NCBI GenBank assembly: GCA_024398055.1
Contig: CP073749.1
Location: 1,984,594-2,048,593 of the forward strand
Direction: 5' to 3'
Length of the DNA: 64,000 bases
From: a bacterium SCSIO 12741
Lineage (GTDB): Bacteria > Bacteroidota > Bacteroidia > Flavobacteriales_G > Salibacteraceae
Under the pieces are notes generated by a model. The model was not told the origin of the DNA. It worked only from the letters and a program-made list of their open reading frames with translations, and did not search any database. Positions 1 through 6,647 of the stretch are shown here, in pieces. Made by a program: the position numbers and the translations under genes. Within the stretch, counting starts at the first letter, position 1. Each line of letters begins with the position of its first letter.

Positions 1-240
1 TCAAACCTCCGTTACCCACATCAGGAATTGGATTTAGGAGTGGAAGGTACTGCGTTTGTTCAATACGTTGTAAGTCGTAAAGGTCAGGTAGAACAAATCC
101 GAGTAGGAAGTCATTCCGAAGGATTTAAGGCAGAAGCCAAGCGAGTGGTTTCCAATTTACCTTGCATTCGTCCAGCCTATCAAAACGGACATACTGTAGC
201 TGTTCGTTACGTGATTCCGATTCATTTTAAAATACATTAA
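1..240 (+). CDS. TonB energy transducer, C-terminal domain (5' end outside window)
   Basis: This is the C-terminal end of a TonB-family protein, which passes proton-motive-force energy from ExbB/ExbD to outer-membrane receptors. The reading frame is open from base 1, so the gene begins before the window. About 79 residues are visible. They follow the TonB_C pattern: a YP near the start, then GVEGTAFVQYVVSRKG, a central region with EAKRVVSNLP, and an ending VRYVIPIHFKI that matches the family's usual RY-x-x-P-I-x-F strand. An in-frame TTG at 28 is not the start because conserved residues precede it. A strong terminator follows 20 nt after the stop. The N-terminal membrane anchor and any linker cannot be seen. 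Confidence 0.85.
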   Translation, partial: SNLRYPHQELDLGVEGTAFVQYVVSRKGQVEQIRVGSHSEGFKAEAKRVVSNLPCIRPAYQNGHTVAVRYVIPIHFKIH

Positions 241-260
241 GCTTTCCCCAGTTTGATTTC

Positions 261-312
261 ATCCAGCTCCTTTTCGGCTCATCGAAGTCAGGAGCTGGAT
301 TTGATTTTTTTT
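261..312 (+). terminator. Rho-independent terminator of the tonB-like gene
   Basis: A perfect 10-bp inverted repeat (ATCCAGCTCC at 261-270, GGAGCTGGAT at 291-300) encloses a 20-nt loop and is followed by a T-rich run. It sits just after the TonB stop codon. Confidence 0.85.
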
Positions 313-556
313 CTTCCATTATTGATAAAAAAGGTTATTTTTACTTACGCTAATCAACAGGATCAGGATTTAATAAATCTGTTGTAAACCAATTAATAAC
401 CATCAATAGGGCCGATCAAACCTTTACATTTTATATTGTAGCGAAGCAATTGAAATTTGGATCTGCTGAATTCGATTTAAACCAGCGAATTTGGTAATAG
501 GTTGCGTTGGATACCGATGGTACTTAGTATGAGTTTAACTAATCTAATACCACCAC
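313..556. other. Non-coding stretch upstream of the LuxR-type gene
   Basis: This A/T-rich stretch between the TonB terminator and the LuxR-type gene should hold that gene's promoter. I find no perfect TAnnTTTG box at a convincing distance and no long hairpin. A short open frame at 502-705 overlaps the LuxR gene in another frame and has no protein-like features. Confidence 0.4.
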
Positions 557-883
557 ATGCACACTCAATTAACCGAGAAGGAAACCACCGTTCTGCGTTT
601 AATCATTGCTGGGTATTCTACCCGAGACATTGGAGAGAAATTGGGAATTCACCTCAATACGGTGAGCAGTACCAAGAGAAGGATCATGAACAAACTAAAG
701 GTTGAAACCGACATTGGCATGTTGAGAACGGCCCTGCGTGGAGGGCTTGTAAAAATTGAAGAGATTTTGGACAACGAGATGGCCGAAATGGTGGTTCTCG
801 AATCCGGAAGTGAAGCTACTATTTATGTGACCGAGAAAGTAGGAAGCATTAAGGTGTGCATCCATCCTGGAGATCCGACCTAA
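557..883 (+). CDS. Small LuxR-type (GerE) helix-turn-helix protein
   Basis: This 108-residue protein is almost entirely a LuxR/GerE DNA-binding domain. Residues 5-65 begin LTEKETTVLRLIIAGYSTRD, followed by an I-G-E-K-L recognition-helix region and a final RIMNKLKV, as in NarL/LuxR proteins. No receiver, PAS or autoinducer domain precedes it. The last 40 residues are an acidic strand-rich tail that I do not recognise. The gene stands alone between terminators, with lysS convergent. It is probably a transcription factor acting by itself or with a partner kinase encoded elsewhere; target genes cannot be inferred. Confidence 0.8.
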   Translation: MHTQLTEKETTVLRLIIAGYSTRDIGEKLGIHLNTVSSTKRRIMNKLKVETDIGMLRTALRGGLVKIEEILDNEMAEMVVLESGSEATIYVTEKVGSIKVCIHPGDPT

Positions 884-1031
884 CACCTGCTGGCGAATAG
901 TTAGTCATTTTAGACCACATCCCCGTGGCGCTCCTATCTCAGGTGGGACGGCTTTGTTGTGCACACAATTTCACTGCATATTGGAAAATGAGTTAGGGGG
1001 AATCCAGTTAGGCTACAAAACGGGAGTATAA

Positions 1032-1070
1032 AGAACCCAGAATGCCCATATCGACACCTGAGTTCTTCTT
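1032..1070 (+). terminator. Hairpin with T-rich tail between the LuxR-type gene and lysS
   Basis: A 9-bp stem (AGAACCCAG at 1032-1040 with CTGAGTTCT at 1058-1066, one wobble pair) is followed on the plus strand by a T-rich tract. It lies between convergent genes and could serve both. It is about 150 nt past the plus-strand stop, so assignment is tentative. Confidence 0.45.
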
Positions 1071-1094
1071 TTTCAAATAAGTTCTTGAAGTTTT

Positions 1095-2819
1095 TTAGCC
1101 GATGAACTCCACAAACAAGCCATCATCGGTTTTGTCAACCTTGGTCAAGCCTTGTTTGGAAAGTCCTTTCATGCCTTTGTCCCAGCCTTTGTTACTTAAG
1201 CCGGCTTGCTCTTTCAAGGATCCAATCTCAACGCGACCGGCGTCTACAAGCAGATCGTATATGGCCTTTTCATTGGGTGTGAGATCCAATTCTTTCTTCG
1301 GAGCTTCAAATTTTTCCGGACGCATTTGCGGGAAGAAAAGTACATCCTGAATGCTGTCGCTATTGGTTAAGAACATGCACAAACGATCAATACCGATTCC
1401 CATTCCAGAAGTTGGAGGCATACCGTATTCAAGGGCTCGCAAGAAGTCCTGGTCGATGAACATAGCTTCGTCATCTCCTTTTTCCGAAAGCTTCAACTGA
1501 TCCTCGAAGCGCTCCCGTTGATCGATAGGATCGTTCAGCTCGGTATAAGCATTGGCCAGCTCTTTTCCATTGACCATCAATTCAAAGCGTTCAGTTAAGG
1601 AATCGTCGTCGCGGTGTTTTTTACAAAGTGGAGACATTTCTACCGGGTAGTCGGTGATGAATGTCGGTTGGATGTAATGATGCTCACATCTTTCACCAAA
1701 AATCTCGTCAATCAACTTTCCTTTACCCATAGAATCGTCTACCTCGATATCCAGGGATTTGGCCACTTCGCGAATCTCGTCTTCCGATTTTCCGTTTAGA
1801 TCGTGGCCCGTATGTTCCTTAATAGCACTCAAGATTGGTACTCGTGGATAGGGAGCTTTAAAATCAACCTGATTGTCGCCAATTTGGGTTAGGGTTGAGC
1901 CATTCACTTCCTGACTAACCGTTTCGAGCATAGTCTCGGTGAAGTCCATCATCCAATGGTAATCTTTGTAAGCCACATAGATTTCCATAACCGTAAACTC
2001 AGGATTGTGCGTGCGATCCATTCCCTCATTTCTGAAGTCTTTGGCAAATTCATATACGCCATCAAATCCACCTACGATTAACCTTTTCAGGTAAAGCTCA
2101 TTAGCGATTCTCAAATACAGAGGTATGTCAAGAGCATTGTGATGGGTGATAAACGGACGTGCAGCAGCTCCTCCCGGGATAGGTTGTAAGATGGGAGTTT
2201 CCACTTCAAGGTATCCTTTATCGTTGAAGAAGCGACGCATGGAGTTCATGATCTTGGTGCGCTTAACGAAAGTTTCTTTCACTTCATCATTAACCACCAA
2301 ATCCACATACCGCTGGCGGTAGCGCATTTCAGGATCTGAAAAGGCATCATGGACGTTTCCGTCAGCATCTGTTTTTACCACAGGCAAAGGACGCAACGAT
2401 TTGCTCAATACCTTAAGTTCTTTAACGAAAATGGACGTCTCGCCTACTTGGGTTGTAAAAACATGGCCTTTAATTCCGATAAAATCGCCGATGTCCAGAA
2501 GTCTTTTGAAAACCTCATTGTACATGGTTTTATCCTCACCCGGACAGATTTCATCACGAGCAACATAAACCTGGATACGACCGGTTGAGTCCTTCAATTC
2601 TGCAAAGGAAGCTTTACCCATGATCCGTTTCGACATGATACGACCGGCAATCGAAATCTCTTGATAATCAAGTTTTCGCTTTTCGTAATTGGCCAGAATA
2701 TCTCCGGCGCTAACATTCACATCATACTTTTCGGCAGGGTAGGGTTCAACTCCCAGGTCACGCATTTTCTGCAATGACTCCCTTCTAACTATTTCCTGTT
2801 CAGATAATTGCAGGCTCAT
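1095..2819 (-). CDS. lysS: Lysyl-tRNA synthetase, class II
   Basis: It charges tRNA-Lys with lysine in the cytoplasm. The 574-residue protein has the N-terminal OB-fold anticodon-binding domain (about 55-160) and a class II catalytic domain. Motif 2 is visible as FRNEGMDRTHNPEFT near residue 262, and motif 3 as GMGIGIDRLCMFL near 471. After motif 3 comes an extension of roughly 65 residues that looks like a small winged-helix domain (EKAIYDLLVDAGRVEIG onward); similar tails occur in Bacteroidota LysRS. The ATG at 2819 lies about 46 nt downstream of a perfect TAnnTTTG box, with a GC hairpin in the leader. The gene upstream on the same strand is FKBP, but a hairpin with a T tract separates them, so lysS likely has its own promoter. 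Confidence 0.97.
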   Translation of the reverse strand: MSLQLSEQEIVRRESLQKMRDLGVEPYPAEKYDVNVSAGDILANYEKRKLDYQEISIAGRIMSKRIMGKASFAELKDSTGRIQVYVARDEICPGEDKTMYNEVFKRLLDIGDFIGIKGHVFTTQVGETSIFVKELKVLSKSLRPLPVVKTDADGNVHDAFSDPEMRYRQRYVDLVVNDEVKETFVKRTKIMNSMRRFFNDKGYLEVETPILQPIPGGAAARPFITHHNALDIPLYLRIANELYLKRLIVGGFDGVYEFAKDFRNEGMDRTHNPEFTVMEIYVAYKDYHWMMDFTETMLETVSQEVNGSTLTQIGDNQVDFKAPYPRVPILSAIKEHTGHDLNGKSEDEIREVAKSLDIEVDDSMGKGKLIDEIFGERCEHHYIQPTFITDYPVEMSPLCKKHRDDDSLTERFELMVNGKELANAYTELNDPIDQRERFEDQLKLSEKGDDEAMFIDQDFLRALEYGMPPTSGMGIGIDRLCMFLTNSDSIQDVLFFPQMRPEKFEAPKKELDLTPNEKAIYDLLVDAGRVEIGSLKEQAGLSNKGWDKGMKGLSKQGLTKVDKTDDGLFVEFIG

Positions 2820-2840
2820 TTATTCTTGATTTTAAGCGGG

Positions 2841-2855
2841 TTCCCCAGCGGGGAA
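2841..2855 (-). promoter_or_regulatory. GC-rich hairpin in the lysS leader
   Basis: TTCCCC-AGC-GGGGAA forms a perfect 6-bp stem with a 3-nt loop. It lies between the predicted transcription start and the lysS ATG, ending 22 nt from the start codon. It could influence translation, but no function is shown. Confidence 0.4.
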
Positions 2856-2865
2856 AGCAGGTCGG

Positions 2866-2873
2866 CAAAGATA
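2866..2873 (-). promoter_or_regulatory. lysS promoter, -7 box
   Basis: Reading the minus strand, this is TATCTTTG, a perfect match to the Bacteroidota -7 box TAnnTTTG. It would start a leader of about 40 nt. No clear -33 TTG is visible. Confidence 0.55.
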
Positions 2874-2881
2874 GTGGAATG

Positions 2882-2908
2882 AAAAAAAGATGAAAGCCCC
2901 AAAGGCTT
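2882..2908 (-). terminator. Possible terminator after the FKBP gene
   Basis: On the minus strand a short stem (AAGCC/GGCTT, 2894-2908) is followed by a run of T residues (2882-2889), 16 nt after the FKBP stop. The stem is short, so this is a weak to moderate call. Confidence 0.4.
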
Positions 2909-2923
2909 GAAAAATAGGAGGGT

Positions 2924-3346
2924 CTATTTCACCTTAACCACCTGTATTTCAAACCATGTTTTGGCATTGGGTGGCACAACGTATTTGTTGGGGTCATTCT
3001 CGTCTTTGGATCCCCTGGATCCGTAGCCCAATTCGGCAGGTAAAATGAGTAGCGCCGTTTCTCCTTCGCGCATCAATTGAATCCCCTCGTTCCACCCAGG
3101 AATAATGTTGGCTTCACCCACCACAAACTTGATGGGGACTCCCGGGTCTTCAAACACCGACCCATCGGCTAGCATGCCCCGGTAGAAAACCTTGACTTGA
3201 TTACCCGGTTTTATTTCAGGTCCCTTCCCTTCTTGTATGCGGTAATACTTAAGACCACTTGGCGTGGTGATGGTGTCCTGGGCAAAAGTCCAAGTGGATC
3301 CAGCCAGGGAAATAAAGGCAACAAGAGCGAAAATTCTGATGACCAT
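2924..3346 (-). CDS. Exported FKBP-type peptidyl-prolyl cis-trans isomerase
   Basis: This 140-residue protein is a periplasmic or envelope prolyl isomerase that speeds protein folding. Residues 1-22 form a signal peptide ending in TFA. The FKBP domain follows from about residue 45: KPGNQVKVFYRGMLADGSVF, then a central PGWNEGIQLMREGE, LPAELGYGSRG, and the final strand TWFEIQVVKVK. These are the usual core segments, including the Tyr-Gly-Arg-Gly loop variant. It is the last gene of a three-gene minus-strand operon after an unknown secreted protein and a TlpA-like lipoprotein, which suggests a shared role in folding exported proteins. Confidence 0.93.
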   Translation of the reverse strand: MVIRIFALVAFISLAGSTWTFAQDTITTPSGLKYYRIQEGKGPEIKPGNQVKVFYRGMLADGSVFEDPGVPIKFVVGEANIIPGWNEGIQLMREGETALLILPAELGYGSRGSKDENDPNKYVVPPNAKTWFEIQVVKVK

Positions 3347-3383
3347 GTTCCGGTTTTTTTCGAAGATAATTATTCCACTTGGC

Positions 3384-4340
3384 CTAACGTGCAGAAGCTG
3401 CCTTTTGCTCGGCTTTTACCACTTCCTTGGCCAAGTACTTCAGCGTAGTGATGTCAATCTTGATTTTGCCTCGTAGCAGAGCCAGGTATTCTGTTTTGGG
3501 GTCGTAGTTTTTCTTGAGCATGTTTTCCTTATAACCCTGAATCCGGGCATCCATCGAAACCTGATAGTCACCCAAATCGATGAGCATGATGGACCAGCGA
3601 AATCGTGAGTCAGACCAAAGTATGTCTGGGTAAAGAGAGCCCGCCTCACCCTTTAAAATGCGATCGTAAAGCTCTGCCGCCGGAACTACTTCGTAAGGAT
3701 AGGGATAGTAGGTCGCGATTTGATCTTCGGGCACCGACAAACCTTCTTTAGGAATGAGTAGCTTTTGTTCTTTTACTTTGAGGGTTCTGGTGTAGTCTAC
3801 TTTCACCCGTTTCATCTTTTTTCCGGTGTCTTCCACCTTGGCTCTTTCCTCAATGACTTTTTGAAAGCTTTCGCTCAAAAATTTCAATTCGGGTTCTCCT
3901 GTAATGCAGGAAGGAAAGGAAATTTTGGCCACAAAATCGCGCTCAACCACATTGTCATTTCTGCGGTTGGCCCGTTCTCCAGGATACAACACAAAGGCAA
4001 AAACCTGGGCATATTGGTATTTCTTCTGACTGACTTTGACTTCTTCTCGATCGTCAGCGGTGAGAACCATAAATTTATTGGGTTCGTTCACCCTTAAGAT
4101 CTCTGAAATCTCAGAGGCGCTTTTAAACCAGATTTTTTCGTGCAGTTTCCAATATTTGGGGAATACTTCTTCCAGATTAGCGATGCATTCGAAGTCTTCA
4201 GCCTCCACCAGCAATACCCGGTCTTCCATGGCTGCTCTGGCCTTATTGGGTTCGGGTTGATAAAATTGAGCAAACAGGGATGTCGTACTAAGGCTAAGTG
4301 CAAGTGCGCCGATAATTGGGAGTAGAAGTTTCATGATCAT
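3384..4340 (-). CDS. Secreted protein of unknown function
   Basis: I do not recognise this 318-residue protein. It has a clear signal peptide (about residues 1-24, ending SLFAQ) and no obvious membrane segment after it. The mature part is charged, with lysine-rich stretches near 170-200, a YYPYPYEVVPAAELYDRIL segment and a C-terminal helical region rich in Lys and Ala. Its start codon overlaps the stop of the TlpA-like gene by 4 nt (ATGA), so the two are probably translationally coupled; a second ATG 6 nt further in is an alternative start. FKBP follows 37 nt downstream. It was compared by eye with gliding protein GldN and does not match it. Confidence 0.8.
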   Translation of the reverse strand: MIMKLLLPIIGALALSLSTTSLFAQFYQPEPNKARAAMEDRVLLVEAEDFECIANLEEVFPKYWKLHEKIWFKSASEISEILRVNEPNKFMVLTADDREEVKVSQKKYQYAQVFAFVLYPGERANRRNDNVVERDFVAKISFPSCITGEPELKFLSESFQKVIEERAKVEDTGKKMKRVKVDYTRTLKVKEQKLLIPKEGLSVPEDQIATYYPYPYEVVPAAELYDRILKGEAGSLYPDILWSDSRFRWSIMLIDLGDYQVSMDARIQGYKENMLKKNYDPKTEYLALLRGKIKIDITTLKYLAKEVVKAEQKAASAR

Positions 4341-5557
4341 TCGATTAGCAGTTGTTCTATTAATTGGTCAGATTGGTTCACAAAAGAGGTGTATTCTGAA
4401 GTGGCAGGTCCATTGAATCCCGTGTGGATTTTTCTGACATTCATTTCACGGTCTAGGTAAATAAGGGTTGGGTAGGAGAGGAAACGATCGAGCATGGGAA
4501 ATACTTCTGTAGCTTTCTTTTTATTGGCGAATCCAGCATGGAACATCGGATAGGGGACCTCCATTTGCTCCCGATAATCGGAAATTCTTTTTTCGGCCAG
4601 GTCGGTGTCACGGGTCGCTTCAAATGAAAATGCCAGGATGCGCAAACCGCGATTGGCATACCGTTCATTTACTGTTTTGAGATACTCCGTTTCATCTCTG
4701 CAATTAGGGCACCAGGTTCCTAAGATTTGAATGAGTGTAGCTTGATTTTGCAAAAGTGAATCACCATAGGAAAGGGTTCTGCCATTGGGCAGGCGAATTT
4801 CAAAGTCAGCAGCGCTGAAATCGGGAAGAAGGGCGGATAAGCTATCAGGATCGGTGAGTTGGAAGGATGCATTGGGAGTCCCTTGCCACTGGGCTTGATA
4901 GTGGTTGCCTGAATAGAACACGCCATTGGCCAATTGCCCCGAATTGTTCAGCTCCGCTTTAAACAGGAAGGCGTGGGCCCCATCAAAACAGGCCAAAGTC
5001 AATTGCCCATCCTTATGCAGTTGTCCATCCAGGTAACGATAATCGCCCGTTTCCGTGCGAAAGGTACCAAACACTTGATTTTGCTCCTGGCCCAATTCAG
5101 CAATAGCAGGCCATTTATCTTCCTCATCTTCAAACCATACTTCATAACGCTCAGCGAGATCAAAACCGTAGTCTTTCGATTTGGTCAACTCAGGGTCTAC
5201 CGGCGTGGCTTCAAAAGGGATGCGGTAATCTGGGCCCTTGTTGTAATTGTACCAATATCCTTCCAAAGAATTCCCCTTCCACCGAGCCTTAATTTCAGAG
5301 GGATAGGGAGTTAATGTGATAAAAAGACTATCTCCTTTTTGCTTCAGTGGAACCCAAAGCTGTTCCTTCCCATTGACCACGGCAATGGAGTCCATCTGTG
5401 AGCCAGGTTTGAGAAGAAAGGGGAGTCGCTCACCCGACTTAGAATCGACTAAAAGCGTAGCACGCATAGGACCTTCTATTCTATAGTTGAAGGACACGGG
5501 TTCATTTTCACAAGCCAAAAGGCTCATTATCAGGGCAAGGGCCAGAAAATATCTCAT
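4337..5557 (-). CDS. TlpA-like thioredoxin-domain lipoprotein
   Basis: The 406-residue protein begins with a lipoprotein signal peptide (MRYFLALALIMSLLAC), with the lipidated cysteine at residue 16. The N-terminal 260 residues resemble the beta-rich domain found before thioredoxin folds in Bacteroidota TlpA-like lipoproteins. The C-terminal thioredoxin domain carries WCPNC (about 282-286) in the context LGTWCPNCRDETEYLK and the cis-proline segment SYPTLIYLDR. It likely works as an envelope thiol-disulfide reductase. It is the first gene of an operon with an unknown secreted protein and an FKBP isomerase. A TATTTTTG box ends 5 nt before its ATG. Confidence 0.9.
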   Translation of the reverse strand: MRYFLALALIMSLLACENEPVSFNYRIEGPMRATLLVDSKSGERLPFLLKPGSQMDSIAVVNGKEQLWVPLKQKGDSLFITLTPYPSEIKARWKGNSLEGYWYNYNKGPDYRIPFEATPVDPELTKSKDYGFDLAERYEVWFEDEEDKWPAIAELGQEQNQVFGTFRTETGDYRYLDGQLHKDGQLTLACFDGAHAFLFKAELNNSGQLANGVFYSGNHYQAQWQGTPNASFQLTDPDSLSALLPDFSAADFEIRLPNGRTLSYGDSLLQNQATLIQILGTWCPNCRDETEYLKTVNERYANRGLRILAFSFEATRDTDLAEKRISDYREQMEVPYPMFHAGFANKKKATEVFPMLDRFLSYPTLIYLDREMNVRKIHTGFNGPATSEYTSFVNQSDQLIEQLLIE

Positions 5558-5562
5558 CTTTT

Positions 5563-5570
5563 CAAAAATA
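5563..5570 (-). promoter_or_regulatory. Promoter -7 box of the TlpA-like operon
   Basis: TATTTTTG on the minus strand matches TAnnTTTG exactly and ends 5 nt before the ATG at 5557, implying a leaderless or nearly leaderless transcript. The palindrome at 5586-5601 covers the expected -33 region. Confidence 0.55.
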
Positions 5571-5585
5571 ATTCAATGATTCAAT

Positions 5586-5601
5586 TATGATAATTATCAT
5601 A
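5586..5601. promoter_or_regulatory. 16-bp perfect palindrome between divergent genes (candidate operator)
   Basis: TATGATAATTATCATA is a perfect 16-bp palindrome in the 89-nt space between the TlpA-like operon and the tryptophan dioxygenase gene. It lies about where the -33 elements of both divergent promoters should be. Its core GATAATTATC recurs in a palindrome at 10816-10829, so it may be either an operator or part of a short repeat. Confidence 0.45.
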
Positions 5602-5646
5602 GATCATTCCGCATGCTTTCCGCAATTTTGGAAAAATTATTGAACG

Positions 5647-6564
5647 ATGACCCCAAGCGACTGGATTCAAAAACTCGAAGAAAAATATGAATCTCAAGGC
5701 CAAAGCCTTGATACTTACCTCGAAGGCCTTTATCATGCCAAGCCGATAACGTATTGGGATTATATCGAAGTAGATACCCTGTTGAGCCTGCAAAAGCCTC
5801 GTACAGATATGCCCGATGAAATGATTTTCATCCTTTATCATCAGGTGACGGAGTTGCTGCTCAAATTAGTCAATCACGAAATCAAGCAGGTTACCCATTC
5901 TGAGGACCTTACCGGAGCTTTCATGTTTGAAAAGATGAAGCGTGCCAATCGCTACGTGCAGATAGCCGTTCAATCCTTTGACGTGATGCGTGAAGGAATG
6001 GATCCGGAACAGTACAACAAGTATCGAATGACTCTAACTCCAGCGAGTGGGTTCCAGTCTGCTCAGTTCCGCCTTTGTGAGATCTTCTGCACCGATCTTT
6101 GGAACTTGGTAATCAATCCGAGAAAAAAGGATTTGGTTGGGGAAAAGGATATCGAAAAACTCTTCAAGTACATCTATTGGCAAGAAGCCGGAATTGACCG
6201 AGCTACGGGTGAAAAATCGTTGACACTGCGCTTGTTTGAAGAAAAGTACCTGGATGAGTTTAATCAGGCCGCCGAGTATTACCAAACGCGTAATGTTTGG
6301 CAGCGCTACCTGGCCTTGCCAGAGGCTGAGAAAACAGCTGAGTTACAAGATCTATTGAAGAAGTTTGACCGTACTTTCAATGTGTATTGGCCAAAAGTTC
6401 ACCTACGCACTGCCGAAAAATACTTGGAGCACAACCAAGAGGAAGTGAAGGAAGCCACTGGTGGCTCTGATTGGAAAAAGTACCTGCATCCTAAGTTTCA
6501 GCGACGAATTTTCTTCCCAGGCCTTTTGTCGGCCGAAGAGTTGGAGAACTGGGGCGAGGATTAA
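5647..6564 (+). CDS. kynA: Tryptophan 2,3-dioxygenase
   Basis: This haem enzyme oxidises L-tryptophan to N-formylkynurenine, the first step of the kynurenine route. The 305-residue protein shows family signatures in order: YWDYIEVDTLLSLQKPRT near residue 36, then PDEMIFILYHQVTELLLKL, FQSAQFR near 140, ATGGSDWKKYL and HPKFQRRIFFP near the end. The length is close to that of bacterial homologues. The ATG at 5647 follows a near-match -7 box (CAATTTTG at 5623-5630). No other kynurenine-pathway gene is next to it, so whether it feeds NAD synthesis or only catabolism cannot be told here. Confidence 0.93.
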   Translation: MTPSDWIQKLEEKYESQGQSLDTYLEGLYHAKPITYWDYIEVDTLLSLQKPRTDMPDEMIFILYHQVTELLLKLVNHEIKQVTHSEDLTGAFMFEKMKRANRYVQIAVQSFDVMREGMDPEQYNKYRMTLTPASGFQSAQFRLCEIFCTDLWNLVINPRKKDLVGEKDIEKLFKYIYWQEAGIDRATGEKSLTLRLFEEKYLDEFNQAAEYYQTRNVWQRYLALPEAEKTAELQDLLKKFDRTFNVYWPKVHLRTAEKYLEHNQEEVKEATGGSDWKKYLHPKFQRRIFFPGLLSAEELENWGED

Positions 6565-6618
6565 TATCCCCCTACACAGCTGCAGGAGAAATCCTATTTT
6601 AGTCTTTTCTTAACCCCA

Positions 6619-6632
6619 ACCACTTCGGTGGT
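6619..6632 (+). promoter_or_regulatory. UUCG tetraloop hairpin upstream of the subtilase gene
   Basis: ACCAC-TTCG-GTGGT forms a 5-bp stem capped by a C(UUCG)G tetraloop, an unusually stable RNA fold. It ends 15 nt before the ATG at 6648, in a position to affect translation initiation. Confidence 0.4.
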
Positions 6633-6647
6633 GAAAATGCTAGTGCT

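Noticed and set aside
502-705. Open frame overlapping the LuxR-type gene
   Set aside because: It is in another frame than the clear GerE domain, lacks family features and has an unsuitable composition.
3384-4340. Gliding motility protein GldN
   Set aside because: The secreted protein has a signal peptide and comparable length, but lacks the GldN motifs and its neighbours are folding factors, not gld genes.
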